From Selaginella moellendorffii (Eukaryota > Streptophyta > Lycopodiopsida > Selaginellales > Selaginellaceae), in contig NW_003314292.1 in assembly GCF_000143415.4 (NCBI RefSeq), positions 188,825-252,824 of the forward strand: a stretch of 64,000 nucleotides of DNA. Reading direction: 5' to 3'. The notes beneath the pieces were generated by a model that was not told where the DNA came from, ran no database searches, and saw nothing but the letters and a program-made list of their open reading frames with translations. Shown here in pieces: positions 1 to 11,933 of this stretch. Made by a program: the position numbers and the translations under genes. How positions within the stretch are numbered: the stretch's first letter is position 1; each line of letters starts with the position of its first letter.

Positions 1-151
1 CTATTAAAGACAATATTGTTCCAAATGCATTGAGTCGTCAGGTTCAGTTCCGGGCAATATCGGCAATCAATTCAGAATGGTTAAAGGACATTCGGGCTTC
101 GTATGGAAGTGATCAATTGGCGAAGGCAGTCTTACACCGTGCGGAGTTGTC

Positions 152-786
152 TATAGCGCACCCTATCTTTCTCCCTTTAAGCTAACTAGAAAAGGGGCAA
201 TTGCTTGATGAGAGAGCCCTTAGTAGCTATTTTATCCCCATTTATCCCCCAAGGTTCTAAAAATCCACGATGACAGTATATCCAAATCTCATCCTATGAT
301 CACATGTGCTACACTCACCCCCCCTTTAGAGATGTCAATGTTAGGGGAACCAACACCTTCATTTCCGCACTGAATCTACCAATCCTTCTATTATGTAGAG
401 TTATTCCATGTGAGGCAACTAGTCATCCAGCCATACCGCAGTCCCACAGTGGATACCTTCATCCGTGGATACTATACACAAGAGGAAGGACATACATATA
501 GATGCCCAATATTTACGATTTCAAATTTAAGGGTAAGAATATACTTTGCTCAAGGGTATATTATATTTTTAAGTAGCCACTAATCAATGGAAATCGAACC
601 CGTGCCATTTTCTCTGATACCACATGTAGCACACCCTATCTCTCTCCCCTTAAGCTAACTAAAAAAGGGGCAATTGCTTAATGAGAGAGCCTTTAGTGGC
701 TATTTTATCCCCATTTATCCCTCAAGGTTCCAAGGATCCACGGTGACAATATATCCAAATCTCATCCCATGATCACATGCGCTACA
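152..786 (-). mobile_element. TRIM element 1 (635 bp, 162-bp LTRs)
   Basis: Two 162-bp direct repeats (152-313 and 625-786) begin TG (decayed to TA in the left copy) and end CA. They flank a 311-bp non-coding core. ctctgatacca at 612-622 is the complement of the initiator-Met tRNA primer site, so the element reads on the minus strand. A run of C at 316-324 is its polypurine tract on that strand. The flanking TTGTC at 147-151 and 787-791 is a perfect 5-bp target duplication. It has no coding capacity and must be mobilised in trans. It sits inside the linker before the integrase zinc finger of the outer element. Confidence 0.9.
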
Positions 787-1085
787 TTGTCGAAGTAGAA
801 CCCTAGTAGCGAAGCAGTGGAAGTTGCTAGTCGAACCAATATGAAGCTTCACTACTCAGTTTGGGATGGGCTTATATTCTATAAGCAAGAAAGATTGTAT
901 CTTCCCTCTAAGAATCTGCAGTAGTTGTTTCTGCGGGAACATCATGATGTTCTGGCAGCAAGACATGGTGGAAAGTAGAAGGCTCTAGCTTCATTGAAAA
1001 AGGGGTTTTTCTAGTCTTGTATGGAAGGTGATATAGCGGACTATGTCCATTCCTACCCTATATGCCAACAATGTAAGTGCAAAAC

Positions 1086-1863
1086 TGTAGCGTACCCTAT
1101 CTCTTTCCTCTTAAGCCAACTGGAAAAGGGGCAATTGCTTGATGAGAGAGCCTTTAGTGGCTATTTTATCCCCATTTATCCCCTAAGGTTCCAAGGATCT
1201 ACGGTGATAGTTTATCCAAATCTCATCCCATGATCACATATGCTACATTCACCCTCCTTTAAAGATGTCAATGTCCTCATTGACTATTGACTAACAACTC
1301 CTACTGAGCCAAGAAGAACCAACACCTCCATTTCCACACTAAATCTACCAATCCTTCCATTGTGTAGATTAGCTATTTCATGTGAGGTAACTAGTCATCC
1401 ACCCCTACTAAGCCAAGAGGAACCATCACCTCCATTTCCACACTAAATCTACCAATCCTTCTATTGTGTAGATAAGTTATTCTATGTGAGGTAGCTAGTC
1501 ATCCACCCGTACCATAGTCCCACGGTGGATACCTTTGTCCATGGATACTCCACACAAGAGGAAGGACATACGCATGGATGCCTAATACATATGATTTCAA
1601 ATTTAGGGGTAGCAAAATACCTTGCTCAAGGGTATATTATATTTTTTAAGTAGTCACTAATCAATGGGAATCGAACCCGTGCCATTTTCTCTGATACCAA
1701 CTATAATGCACCCTATCTCTCTCCCCTTAAGCCAATTGGAAAAGGGGCAATTGCTTAATGAGAGAGCCCTTAATGGCTATTTTATCCCCATTTATCCCTT
1801 AAGGTTCCAAGGATCCACAATGACAGTATATCCAAATCTCATCCCATGATCATATATGCTACA
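1086..1863 (-). mobile_element. TRIM element 2 (778 bp, 162-bp LTRs)
   Basis: This is the same family as the copy at 152-786. LTRs are at 1086-1247 and 1702-1863, and a tRNA-iMet primer complement lies at 1689-1699. Flanks AAAAC (1081-1085) and AGAAC (1864-1868) are a target duplication with one mismatch. The core is longer than in copy 1 because a segment of about 130 bp containing 'aatctaccaatccttc' is repeated in tandem around 1320-1510. The insertion falls directly after the CQQCK zinc-finger residues of the outer integrase. Confidence 0.88.
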
Positions 1864-1894
1864 AGAACTGAGAAGCAAGCTAGAAAGTTGCAGT

Positions 1895-3116
1895 TGTAGC
1901 GCACGTGGTTTTGACCTTTTATCCTATGGTGATTTACTATAGGATAACACCACGAAGCAGAACCTAAACCCTCTTTGTGCCACATGATAGATGCCACATG
2001 TCACATACCACGTGTCCAAAGAACGTGGTGTGGAACCCAAGGTTCAAGGCCTTGGGCCACTGAACGAAGGGACGGTGCCAAACTTACAAGCTTGGAGCCT
2101 AGGAGTGACAGAACCGAACCACAGAGCAACTCCCGAGCATACAGCCCAAGGAGCGAAGGGACAGGAGCTCAAAGTGACTTGGAACAGTCCTGGAGCAACT
2201 AGCATCCTAATGCCAGGACCAGCACGTAAAACGGAGCCAAACAGAGTTTGGTGCTATTTCAGCATACCGATGGCCTAACGTGAGGACATGGGTACTCCGC
2301 CAGCTAGCATGGAATGGAACTTGGGCTTAGACTCAAGCCAGACGCAGAACAAGGATAAGCACGCAAGCAGGAGTTAGACTATGCCTCAGGTTGGTCATGG
2401 TCAGCCATACCCGACCTACCCACTATCCCTACTATACATTTGGAACCGCACCACCCCCTCGCACCCCCCCCTTGAGGAACACACGCTTTGGGCTTTCACC
2501 CCAAGCCTCCCTTAGTANNNNNNNNNNNNNNNNNNNNNNNNNNNNNNNNNNNNNNNNNNNNNNNNNNNNNNNNNNNNNNNNNNNNNNNNNNNNNNNNNNN
2601 NNNNNNNNNNNNNNNNNACTAAATATGGAATGTCCCTAGATTGGGAATTTAGACACGGGATGAACACTATTGTGTTCAAGCTGATCTTGACATTCCGTAG
2701 ATATGCCAAATGAACAAATCTGGACACTTTCCATAAATAGCATTTGGGACCGAAATGAGACTAACACAAAGGGCATGATAGCGAGGGTGTTTGGCAGACA
2801 CGGTAAACCATCATGTAGCGATATTGAGGGACCAATCTCAATATGCGAGGGTTTTTGTCAAGCCAGTGCAAGACAGAGCAAAAGAGAAATAAAAAGCCAA
2901 GCCAAGTATGCTTGGCTAAATAAACATCTAGAAATTCTGTCCTTATGCTCATCTGGCCAAGTACAGGTGCAAAGTCCAGTTTACTAACACTTGAATAAGA
3001 GGGGCTGATAAAGGGTCCAGCAATACTGACCTCCTACCATCGTGGCAGTAAGGAAAGAGTGTCCGTAAGGACTGGTCGACAGGTAACTTTTGATTCCCAA
3101 AGTCACATTCGCAACA
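1895..3116 (-). repeat. LTR of LARD-like element (3' LTR in element sense)
   Basis: It ends with TG/CA dinucleotides and pairs with 6656-7809. It contains a C-rich stretch near 2450-2475 and the conserved module CTTTGGGCTTTCACCCC that also occurs in the other LTR families of this window. The N gap lies inside it. Confidence 0.88.
2518..2617. other. Assembly gap (100 N)
   Basis: One hundred N lie within an LTR. The sister LTR carries only about 34 bp between the same flanking bases (near 7277-7310), so the true missing sequence is probably about 34 bp and the 100 N is a placeholder. Confidence 0.97.
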
Positions 3117-6100
3117 CTCTCCCCCCCTAGGGAAGATTGATGTCCTCGTTGATGCATACTCAAGTCTAGAATACCGCCAAGGAAACAACTCCAAAAAAAG
3201 TTCACGATACTCACACTATGTGAGAAATGCACCAACTTAAATGAGTTAGGGGGCAACCTCTTTGTCTAACGCAGATGCGCTACCAGCTCAGACACCTTCC
3301 GGCCGTCGCCGACAAAGAAATGACCAACGGAGTCAGCCACCCTTGCTACTCTGGGTGTCACCCAACTACAAAAGTGTGATATGCCCCTGCCCGCAAGGAC
3401 ATAGAGAGAGAAGCCAGAGGCCCCAACCCTCATGAGCAAAGAAACCAAACCCGTCGGTAAGGTTTAGATAGACTACTGGAAATAGGCAGTTAGAGTTGTT
3501 TACATGGTCACGCCCTTTCAACGGATTAAGGAACATCGACAGAGAGGCAGGTGATGTGACCAGTCAACAGTAGCTACCCCATGACTAGAGATTTCAACAT
3601 GCATACGAAATGCCGAAGTTAATCTGCCTATACTGGCCCAAACTCAAAGATCAATAGAGGGACAATATCAAAGTCATAGACAATGATATCTTAGAGATTT
3701 AATTATTAGTGAATAAAGCTTAGATTAGAACATAAAAGTATTCCAAGTAAGTTATCATCCGATAAACCAGTATTATAGTTTAGGAAACACCAAGATCACA
3801 ATCATTGGAAAACATAAGATTCACTATCTAACAAAATTCAATAGCAAGTATATCATCAAGTACACTCAATGAGAAAACTTAACTACCGAAGATTGTAGAT
3901 AGTATGCTAAACAATTTACCAAAGATAACTCAAAGAACACAAAGTATCCTTAACCGACAAGTATCCTTAACCGACTCAATGAAATCCAACACTACGGACT
4001 AAATGTAACTAAATGATATCGACAAAGGTAGAGTCAATATGCCAACATGAAAAACCCATGTAAGTTTAATGACACGATCCTCCGCAACATCATTCGGTCA
4101 AACAAGCCCATCACTGCGAAATTATCATCGAGCAAAGCAAGTGTCAATAGTCCTCGACTAAATCTACAAGTAATCACTAGTCGCAAAACAACTAACAATC
4201 ACCCCTCAACTTGCCTTCATAAGACCCAAACTCCAACTCTTGTTATCAAGTTATATACTTGTCCAACATGAACGTGATACCCTAGATACGAGATAAAAGT
4301 TCATAGACAAGCACAAACTAAATGACCACTTGAATCCAACTCAACCACAATAAGCTCACTAATGCATTTAGCCAATAGCTCTGAGCATGCCTTGAAAAGG
4401 CTAGCTATGCGTAATTAATATTTAGTCGAAACTAAAGTGAAGACCATGAGATGGACTCATATCGGTACACAACCTCCTTATAGACAAAGCTATAGTACGG
4501 GTACCAACATCTTAATCTCAAACAACTAAGTTGGACATCACCATCCTCAGCCAAGGCACAGTGCTACCAAGACTAAGTCAAGATTAGTGAGAGCTCACTA
4601 CTCTTATAGAGTATAACGAAATGCAAGGTGCAAACTGCTACCAAGCACAACGCTATAAAAGAAAGGCACAAGAGTCACCCTTCTTAAAAAAGTGCAATAA
4701 CCACTTTTCTATACCAACTCCAAACTCTATCCAACTCAATTGCCTTAGCCCCAAAAGTCAGCATCCCTTTTAGGTTGCATCATATAAACTACATACTAAG
4801 GTCTAAACTAACCGAAGTCAACTTCAACCCTTTCACTAGTTTGTACTGGCTTACAAAAACGGAATGGTTTTCGAGCAAAGTGACCAACAGATCAGCCATT
4901 GGAAAAGCCTAAGAAAATTTGTGGAAAATTTTCCATCCTAAAGAAAGAATGACTCTCAGTCCAGGAATGTAAACTTTCAAGACTCAACCAACTTCTTCCT
5001 ACTAACAACTTCACAAAGATTCACCTCAACACCAATTCTCATGACCCATAGTATGCTTAAGCCTTGAACATCTTTGCCCATCTAACCGATATCCAACACC
5101 AACATCCGCAAAGTGCAAAATATACATCTAAGGCTTAATCACGAAGACTACATCTTCGGATATTCAAATTGCACTAACACTCTTCTTCAACCACTTTCAA
5201 GATCCAATATGAAGCTTAATACACTAACAAAAAAAATGACATGGAAAATCAAGGTCTACGGAAAATTCCTCATTACTCGAAATAACAATGCCACTTCCAC
5301 TAACACTAGTGTTTAAGAATGTCAATGCCTCAACTACACACCGTCTCCATCCAACAATCTACTCCAAGTGCTAACGGATCAATTAATGAGCTATAGCAAA
5401 TGAATGTTACAACCCTTTTCCAACACCTTATGGACAAACCCTCAAGAACAAGGAACTAACTTAAGCTTAGCATAATGGACCACCATCGAGAATTCAGTCA
5501 AAACTACTAAAATGCTACTATATGCAAGTAGACTAGCTTCACTATCAACTACTTTGGGGTTGATCATCATTTGACCAAGCAACTTTGTAAACACATTGCT
5601 CACTATCACATGGATATGATATAAGTATCACAATGACTTGATCATCAATTGAGCAACACCATGAGTATTGCCCATGTCACTACTACAAAGGTTTATATGA
5701 CTATCAAGTGCTAACTCAATTGGACAAAATGCAACATAAATGCCACACTCTACCAATAGAGATTTACAACACCCAACACCACTAACTTTTGTTCACAACA
5801 TGGACAAGCTCATGCCACTCTTTTTTTGACCAAACTCAAAACTAATCTAACACCAAGCTACTCAAGGAGCAATAGCAAGGTTCCTTAGAAAAGAATTGAG
5901 CATTGTAACCTAAGTCTTCCAATAGCAAGCCTAGACAAAATGGTATAGCACTTCACCACTATCCATCCCACAACTCACCATTTGTAAGACCATCATTTCC
6001 AACATACATCAAGGTAGGGACTCTTGATTGCATAATGTGAATATGAGCAATGAGTCATACCTCGTTGCAAATCATCTCTCCAAGAAGAGAAAATGATTTA

Positions 6101-6655
6101 CGTGTTTGATCCTTCGTCCTCGATGACTCTCTTTTTGGCCTCATCTTTGACTAAACCTCAAGCTTGCTTTCGCACTACCTTCAGTCCAATCAAGAAAAGT
6201 TTATAAGAGAGCACGGCAATGACTACTTGAATCAATAGACTAATCCCTATAGTCTTGATTGATCCACTCATAATCATGCCTAGGAAGGATCCACTAGTGC
6301 CGTGCTAAACAGCTACGAGTTAGCTTATTTGCCACTCATAGCAAACCCAGGGAGGTTTGCTTTCACCCATGGTACATGGAACAACTTATGGAACCACTGG
6401 AACCATCGATAAGTTTACATTAATCCTGCCAACTCAAAGTATAACTTTGAGTTGCTAATATGCCTCACTCATGAACCCAAGCGAAAACTCGTGCAAACGG
6501 TACACCTCAAATCCATACCCAAGGAACGAATGCGAAGTCTTAGCACCCAAATGTGTATCCACTCGGATCCTCATTTTCATCTCTGCGTATACAACGAGAC
6601 TAGTTGCCCAATCTCATTGAATAGTACTCACTGAGACTCTTGCTCTGATACCAAA
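3117..6655. other. Interior of LARD-like element, no genes seen
   Basis: An A+C-rich plus strand with only short, random reading frames. The first roughly 400 bp match the 3' untranslated segment of the outer element. The remainder shows no gag, protease, reverse transcriptase or integrase motif on either strand. Confidence 0.75.
6643..6653 (-). promoter_or_regulatory. Primer-binding site (tRNA-iMet) of LARD-like element
   Basis: The minus strand reads TGGTATCAGAG, the plant consensus complementary to the 3' end of initiator methionine tRNA. It lies 2 bp inside the LTR boundary at 6656. This fixes the orientation of the element. Confidence 0.88.
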
Positions 6656-7809
6656 TATAGCGCACGTGGTTTTGACCCTTTATCCTATGTTGATTTACCA
6701 TAGGATAACACCACAGAGCAAAACCTAAACCCTCTGTGCCACATGACACATGCCACCTGTCACATGCCATGTGTTCAAAGGAACGTGGTGTGAAACCCAA
6801 GGTTCAGAGCCTTGGGCCATTGAACGAAGGGACAGTGCCAAACTCTCAAGCTTGGAGCCTAGGAGTGACGAAACCGAACCACAGAGCAACTCTTGAGCAT
6901 ACAGCCCAAGGAGTGAAGGGACAGGAGCCTGGAGCGACTTGGAACAGTCCTGGAGCAACCAACATCCTAATGCCAGGACCAGCATGCAAAACGAAGCTAA
7001 ATGGAGTTTGGCGCTATTTCAGCATACCGGGGGCCTAACGTGAGGACATGGGTACTCCGCCAGCTAGCATGGAATGGAACTTGGGCTTAGACCCAAGCCG
7101 GACGCAGAACAAGGACAGGCACGCAAGTGGGAGCTAGACTATGCCTCAGGTTGGTCAGCCATGCCCAACCTATCCACTATCCCTACTATACATTTGGAAC
7201 CCACCCACCCCCCCCCCCCCCACCCCCTCCTTGAGGAACACACGCTTTGGGCTTTCACCCCAAGCCTCCCTTAGTATCAGGAGTTTGTCTTTGGGACAAG
7301 CTCGAAACTGACTAAATATGGAATGTCCCTAGATTGTGAATTTGGACACGGGACGAATACCATTGTGTTCAGGCTGATCTCTACATTCCGTAGATATGCC
7401 AAATGAACAAATCTGGACACTTTCCATAAATAGCATTTGGGACTGAAATGAGACTAATACAAAGGGCATGATAGTGAGGGTGTTTGGCAGACACGGTAAA
7501 CTATCATGTAGCGATATTGAGGGACCAATCTCAATACGCGAGGGTTTTTGTCAAGCCAGTGCAAGACAGAGCAAAAGAGAACTAAAAAGCCAGGCTAAGT
7601 ATGCTTGGCTAAATAGACACTTAGGAATTTCGTCCTTATGCTCATCCGGCCAAGTACAGGTGCAAAGTCCAGTTTACTAACACTTGAACAAGAGGGGCTG
7701 ATAAAGGGTCCAGCAATACCGACCTCCTGCCATCATGGCAGTAAGGAAAGAGTGTCCGTAAGGACTGGTCGATAGGTAATTTTCAATACCCAAAGTCACA
7801 TTCGTGACA
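6656..7809 (-). repeat. LTR of LARD-like element (5' LTR in element sense)
   Basis: 1154 bp, the partner of 1895-3116. The inner terminal dinucleotide is decayed (TATAGCGC for TGTAGCGC on the plus strand). It includes an uninterrupted C run near 7205-7220 and ends GTGACA directly before the GCAGT target duplication. Confidence 0.88.
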
Positions 7810-8893
7810 GCAGTGCATTCCAGCACCGGCATGGCCATTTCAGAGTGTGACACTTGATTTCGTCACTTGCTTGCCGAAATCTAAGGGTTATGATACTTTG
7901 ATGGTGGTTGTGGATTGGTTGTTGAAGATTGCACACTTCATTCCAACTGTGGGAACAATGAATGCAAAACAAGCAGCAAAGCTCTTTCTCCATGAAGTAG
8001 TGTAGGTTTGCTAGAATAATGTGCCCCAAAACTTCCCCATAAACCTTGAATCTCTATCCGAGATCATTTCTTCGGGAAGACCACTGTTTGGTACCAAGTT
8101 GAAGTTTAGTACGGCTTATCATCCTCAAACTGATGGGCAGACCAAACGCGTGAATGCTCAAGTTGAGGATTATCTATGGTAGTATGTCGCGGTGGACCAA
8201 TGCGATTGGGTTGAGCATTTAGATACAGTAGAAATATGTTATAACAACACATTTCACAGCACTATTGGCTATTCTCCATAGAAGATGTTGCAAGGAAATG
8301 CTCATCCAAAACTGAAATAAATGTCTGAAGTGTTGGTCCTGGCCATTGAGACTTATGTAGAGCGGCTACGCCAAGGTTGGTCTAGAGCTACTGAGGCGAT
8401 GGGCAAAGCTCAGGATAGGTATCGATGTGATAAGGATCAACATCGTCGGGATGTATCCTATCAAGTGGGAGATCATGTGTGGCTATCTTCCCGGAACTTG
8501 AACATTAAGGGATCTCTATCTCAGAAGATGTTACCGAGATATGTTGGACTCTATTGGGTATTGAAGCGGGTTGGTGATGTATCCTATAAGTTGGATCTTC
8601 CGAATGAGTTATCCCATCTACATGATGTGTTTCATGTCAGTTTACTTGCACCATATCATGCTGCTATGGAATGCTCTATGGACATTCGTCCCCCACTAGT
8701 GATCGTTGATAGTGAACTTGAGTATGAAGCTGAGTCTATATTGGATTCTTGGTTTTGGAGACGAGCTCATGTGAAGGAATATCTCGTTAAGTGGAAAGGT
8801 TACTTGACTTGTGAATCAACTTGGGAACCTCTTAGGAATCTTGTACATGCTCATGAGCTTGTTACGCAGTATGACAATCGTAATAAAGACTAG
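7810..8893 (+). pseudogene. Integrase core and chromodomain of outer Ty3/gypsy element
   Basis: Translation shows the integrase catalytic core: DFVTCLPKS, VVVDW, then the [11 protein letters not shown] motif near 8116-8150. A continuous 190-residue stretch (8321-8893) follows with the GDHVWLS...LPRYVGLY post-core motif and a C-terminal chromodomain (VKEYLVKWKGY, CESTWEP). Chromodomain-bearing integrases define the chromovirus branch of Ty3/gypsy and guide insertion into heterochromatin. At least four in-frame stops (for example near 8000, 8180 and 8280) interrupt the core. The 5' end connects to 1864-1894 once the nested LARD element is removed. Confidence 0.85.
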
Positions 8894-9487
8894 CTTTTCT
8901 AAACGTTGTAATAAATCTTGCAAATCAATAAAGTAATATATTTCTATAATTGAAGTTTCATCTCTCTCGTTTGTTAGTACTTGGGTCAGTTTTGGAAAGT
9001 TGACTTTGGCACTTTGGTGCATAGGTCCAATCCATAACCATGGGGATAACTATTGTAGACTGATCACAAGTCTCCACCTCTCTCTTGATGACTCATTCTT
9101 GAAAAAGGGGTGTGGTCGTGTAAATAACTTCCTCTGCTAGTTTCTAATAGTTGTCTAAATCTTCCTGATGGGGTTGATTTCTTGCTTAGGGGAAGTTGGG
9201 CCTCTGGCCTTTTCCCTATGTCCCTACAGGCATGGATGTATCATTCCTTTGTAAGCCGAGTGGTACTCGAAGCAACAAGGGTGGCTAACTCCATTAGTCA
9301 TTTCCTTGTCGGCAATAGTCGAAGGGTGTCTGAGTCTTAATGTCTTTGGACATAGAGGAGAGGTCATTCCCTAACTCATTTAAGTCAGTGTGTTTCCTAT
9401 ATAGTGTGCTTTTCGTTAACTTTTGGAGTTGTTTCCTGGACAGTTTGCTAGACTCGGGTATGCATTGATAAGGACGTCGATCTTCCT

Positions 9488-9501
9488 CAAAGGGGGGAGA
9501 G
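9488..9501 (+). promoter_or_regulatory. Polypurine tract of outer element
   Basis: CAAAGGGGGGAGAG sits directly before the 3' LTR start TGTCGCG at 9502. The homologous tract of the LARD-like element is at 3117-3130 on the minus strand. Confidence 0.85.
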
Positions 9502-9734
9502 TGTCGCGAATGTGACTTCGGGTATCAAAAGATACTTGTCAGCCAGTCCTTACGAACACTCTTTTCTTATTGCCATGATGGGAGGAGGTCAGTACTGCTA
9601 GTTCCCTTCAAAAGCCCCTCTGGGCCTAGCATCTATACTTAGCCAAATGAACATAAGGTAGGAACTCCTATGTGTTTCTAGCTGAGCATTCTTGACCTGG
9701 CTCTTAGTTCTTTTTTGCTCTGTCTTGCATTAGC
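9502..9734 (+). repeat. 3' LTR of outer element, first part
   Basis: Begins TGTCGCGAATGTGAC, as in the LARD LTRs. It breaks off at ...GCATTAGC where element 9735-16575 is inserted, and resumes at 16576. Confidence 0.85.
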
Positions 9735-10880
9735 TATAAGCCACAAATTTTTCCTTTCTAATTTGCTAGCTTACCTCGTCTATCCGACCAACACTGCCTT
9801 GGCTTGTGCTAAGTTCCCTCACTAAGGTTCTCGCCTATTGTACCAGCTCCTACTTGGTCCTACTTGGTTTCAGCTATTCACTGCATGAGCAATGGAGCGT
9901 TAGCCTTCCATCCACGGATTCCCAAATCTCTCCCAATCCCCCTCCCCGGGTTAGACTGGACTTAAGGTTCGGCTACACTCCCCACAGGCACAAGCAGCCA
10001 AGCACACCAAGCCTCTAGGTTCCTAACACCCCTTGGTACAACAAGACTTGATCATGGGACCCTCTAAATTCCAAACCTTGGGTGCAACACTTGCTTCGGG
10101 ACATCGGGGCAAAACACCGTGGCCTAACGGCCTAGTATGGGTACCTCTACCCCCCCACTTCCATCCCGAAGGGAAGGCCCAAGCCCCTAGGAAGGGCGAG
10201 GACCAATGAGCCATAAGGTACTCAACTGGGGCACCACTCCACATGAGTCGAGAGCACCCCAGTCAGTTTCCTTTTCGGGAGTGAGAGTTGCTCTTGAGCA
10301 CTTCCCTGGGTGGCCCCTCTGGCACCACCCAAGCCCATGCTCACTCCCACCCAAGGCCCCTCGGCCCCAGTCTCAACCTCAAATTAGTTTGGAAGCACCA
10401 CTGGAGAGTTCCGTCAAGACTGGTTCCTGAACCTCACTATCCCTACTATACTTTTGGAACCCCCTACAGCCCCCCGCCGCCCCCCCACCCCCCTGGGAGA
10501 CACATCCTTTGGGCTTTCACCCCTTGACCCATATTAGTATTTGGACTTAGTCTCAGATTCGATCTCGGACTCGATCTCGAACCCGACTTTGGATTCGGTC
10601 TCGGACTTGATCTCGGACTCGACTTTGGGCTCGACCTCGGACTCGGTCTCGGACCCGATTTGGATCTCGGACTCTATCTCGAACTCGGTCTCAAACTCGG
10701 TCTCGATCTCGGTCTCCGATTCGGCCTCGGCTCGATCCCGGACTCTATCTCAAACTCGGTCTTAGAGTCGGTCTTGGACTCGATCTTCGACTCGGTCCCA
10801 TCCGATAAACTCTTTGTCATTTCGGTCAAGATTTTGGGGATCCTTTAGCCTACGACATCTCAGGGAGTCGGTTCCTTATA
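9735..10880 (-). repeat. 3' LTR of minus-strand Ty3/gypsy element
   Basis: Pairs with 15405-16575 at high similarity over its whole length. Both terminal TG/CA dinucleotides are decayed to TA. Contains the GGGCTTTCACCCC module (10508-10525) and a CTCGGACTCGATCT-type degenerate tandem repeat (10541-10800). Confidence 0.88.
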
Positions 10881-11397
10881 ACTCCACCACCCATAGAAGA
10901 AGTTCGATGCCCACATCGAACGTCTCTTTTTATCCTACAACTTGTTGACCATGTCTCTGGGGGCATCCCCCCACTTAGCGGTGTGCCTAAATTAGCCTCC
11001 CCGGCCAAGAGCCCATGACAATGGAATATAGATGTCCCTATACCCCTCACCTCACCATGCCCTAGTATTGGGTCGGGACTTGAACCCAGCCTTGCTTTAC
11101 TAGGGGGCTGGGACTCGAACCCAACCTCCGTAGAATACGTCTACGGATTTGACATCCTCATAGGGAGTCGGGCAAAGTGCCCTATGCCTGGTCAACCTAG
11201 CAAACCCATGCTAATTAGCTTACCTTCAACGCACCTTCGGGTCCCAACATATGCCACTTGCTCAACTTTGCAAATTGATATTTTTAATTGAACTTTGCAT
11301 AAGTACATATAGTTCTGCCTTGCAGAAATTCCTCCACTAGATCTCGCGTGTTCGCTAGGTTCTCCTCCGGTTCCCATGTTGCTTCGTAGTGTGGAAA

Positions 11398-11930
11398 TCA
11401 TTTCCACTTCACATGGAACTCTCTCACCTCGCATCCTTGTTGCTTGCTCTTGTGCGCATTGAGGATGGCCTCGACTTCGTATTCCTCTTCCCCTTGGATA
11501 ACCTCAGGTAAAGGTCTTACTTGGTCCTTGCGAAGCAAATCCTCAAAGTACGGCTTGAGTAAGTTCACATGGAACATTGGGTGCATCTTCCCCATCTCTC
11601 GAGGAAGTTGGAGTCGGTAAGCCACTTTACCGATTCGTGCCTCAATCTCATAAGGCCCCGCGAACCTACTTAAGGAACTCAAGATCAATTCATTTATAGG
11701 AATACATGCATTTTTACCTTTGGGTCAACTTCCGGCTGATCCCACTTGGTAGCCTGAGGTTCTTGGTGTTCAGCCACACCTTCTCCCCAGCTTGGAACTC
11801 TACATCCCGGCACTTTTAGTTCGCGTACTTGGTTTGCCTTTGTTGAGTCTGTTCCAAGGAATCCCTCACTAGATTCCAAATGTTGAGTCTTTCCATCGTG
11901 AATGCCTCCACTGCAGGTAGCTCTCCATAA
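11398..11930 (-). pseudogene. Integrase C-terminus and chromodomain (minus-strand Ty3/gypsy)
   Basis: Residues read FAGPYEI...VAYRLQLP, then HPMFHVNLLKPY, and EEEYEVEAIL...REFHVKWK, the post-core and chromodomain signature. Upstream, 11694-11930 encodes FQAGEKVWL. A frame break with stops lies near 11,690. The segment is cut from its catalytic core (13,300-13,900) by the LTR that starts at 11934. Confidence 0.82.
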
Positions 11931-11933
11931 TAC

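Larger units (their letters stand above)
1895..7809 (-). mobile_element. Non-autonomous LARD-like LTR element nested in the outer integrase
   Basis: The element is 5.9 kb with long LTRs (1895-3116 and 6656-7809) that end TG...CA on the minus strand. The 5-bp target duplication GCAGT at 1890-1894 and 7810-7814 is perfect. The primer site (complement ctctgatacca, 6643-6653) lies 2 bp from the right LTR and the polypurine tract (ctctccccccc) abuts the left LTR at 3117, so transcription runs on the minus strand. The 3.5 kb interior has no gag or pol. LTRs and the 3' interior match the outer autonomous element (3117-3500 against 9100-9501), so the outer family is a likely source of its proteins. 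Removing it rejoins the host integrase frame. Confidence 0.88.
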
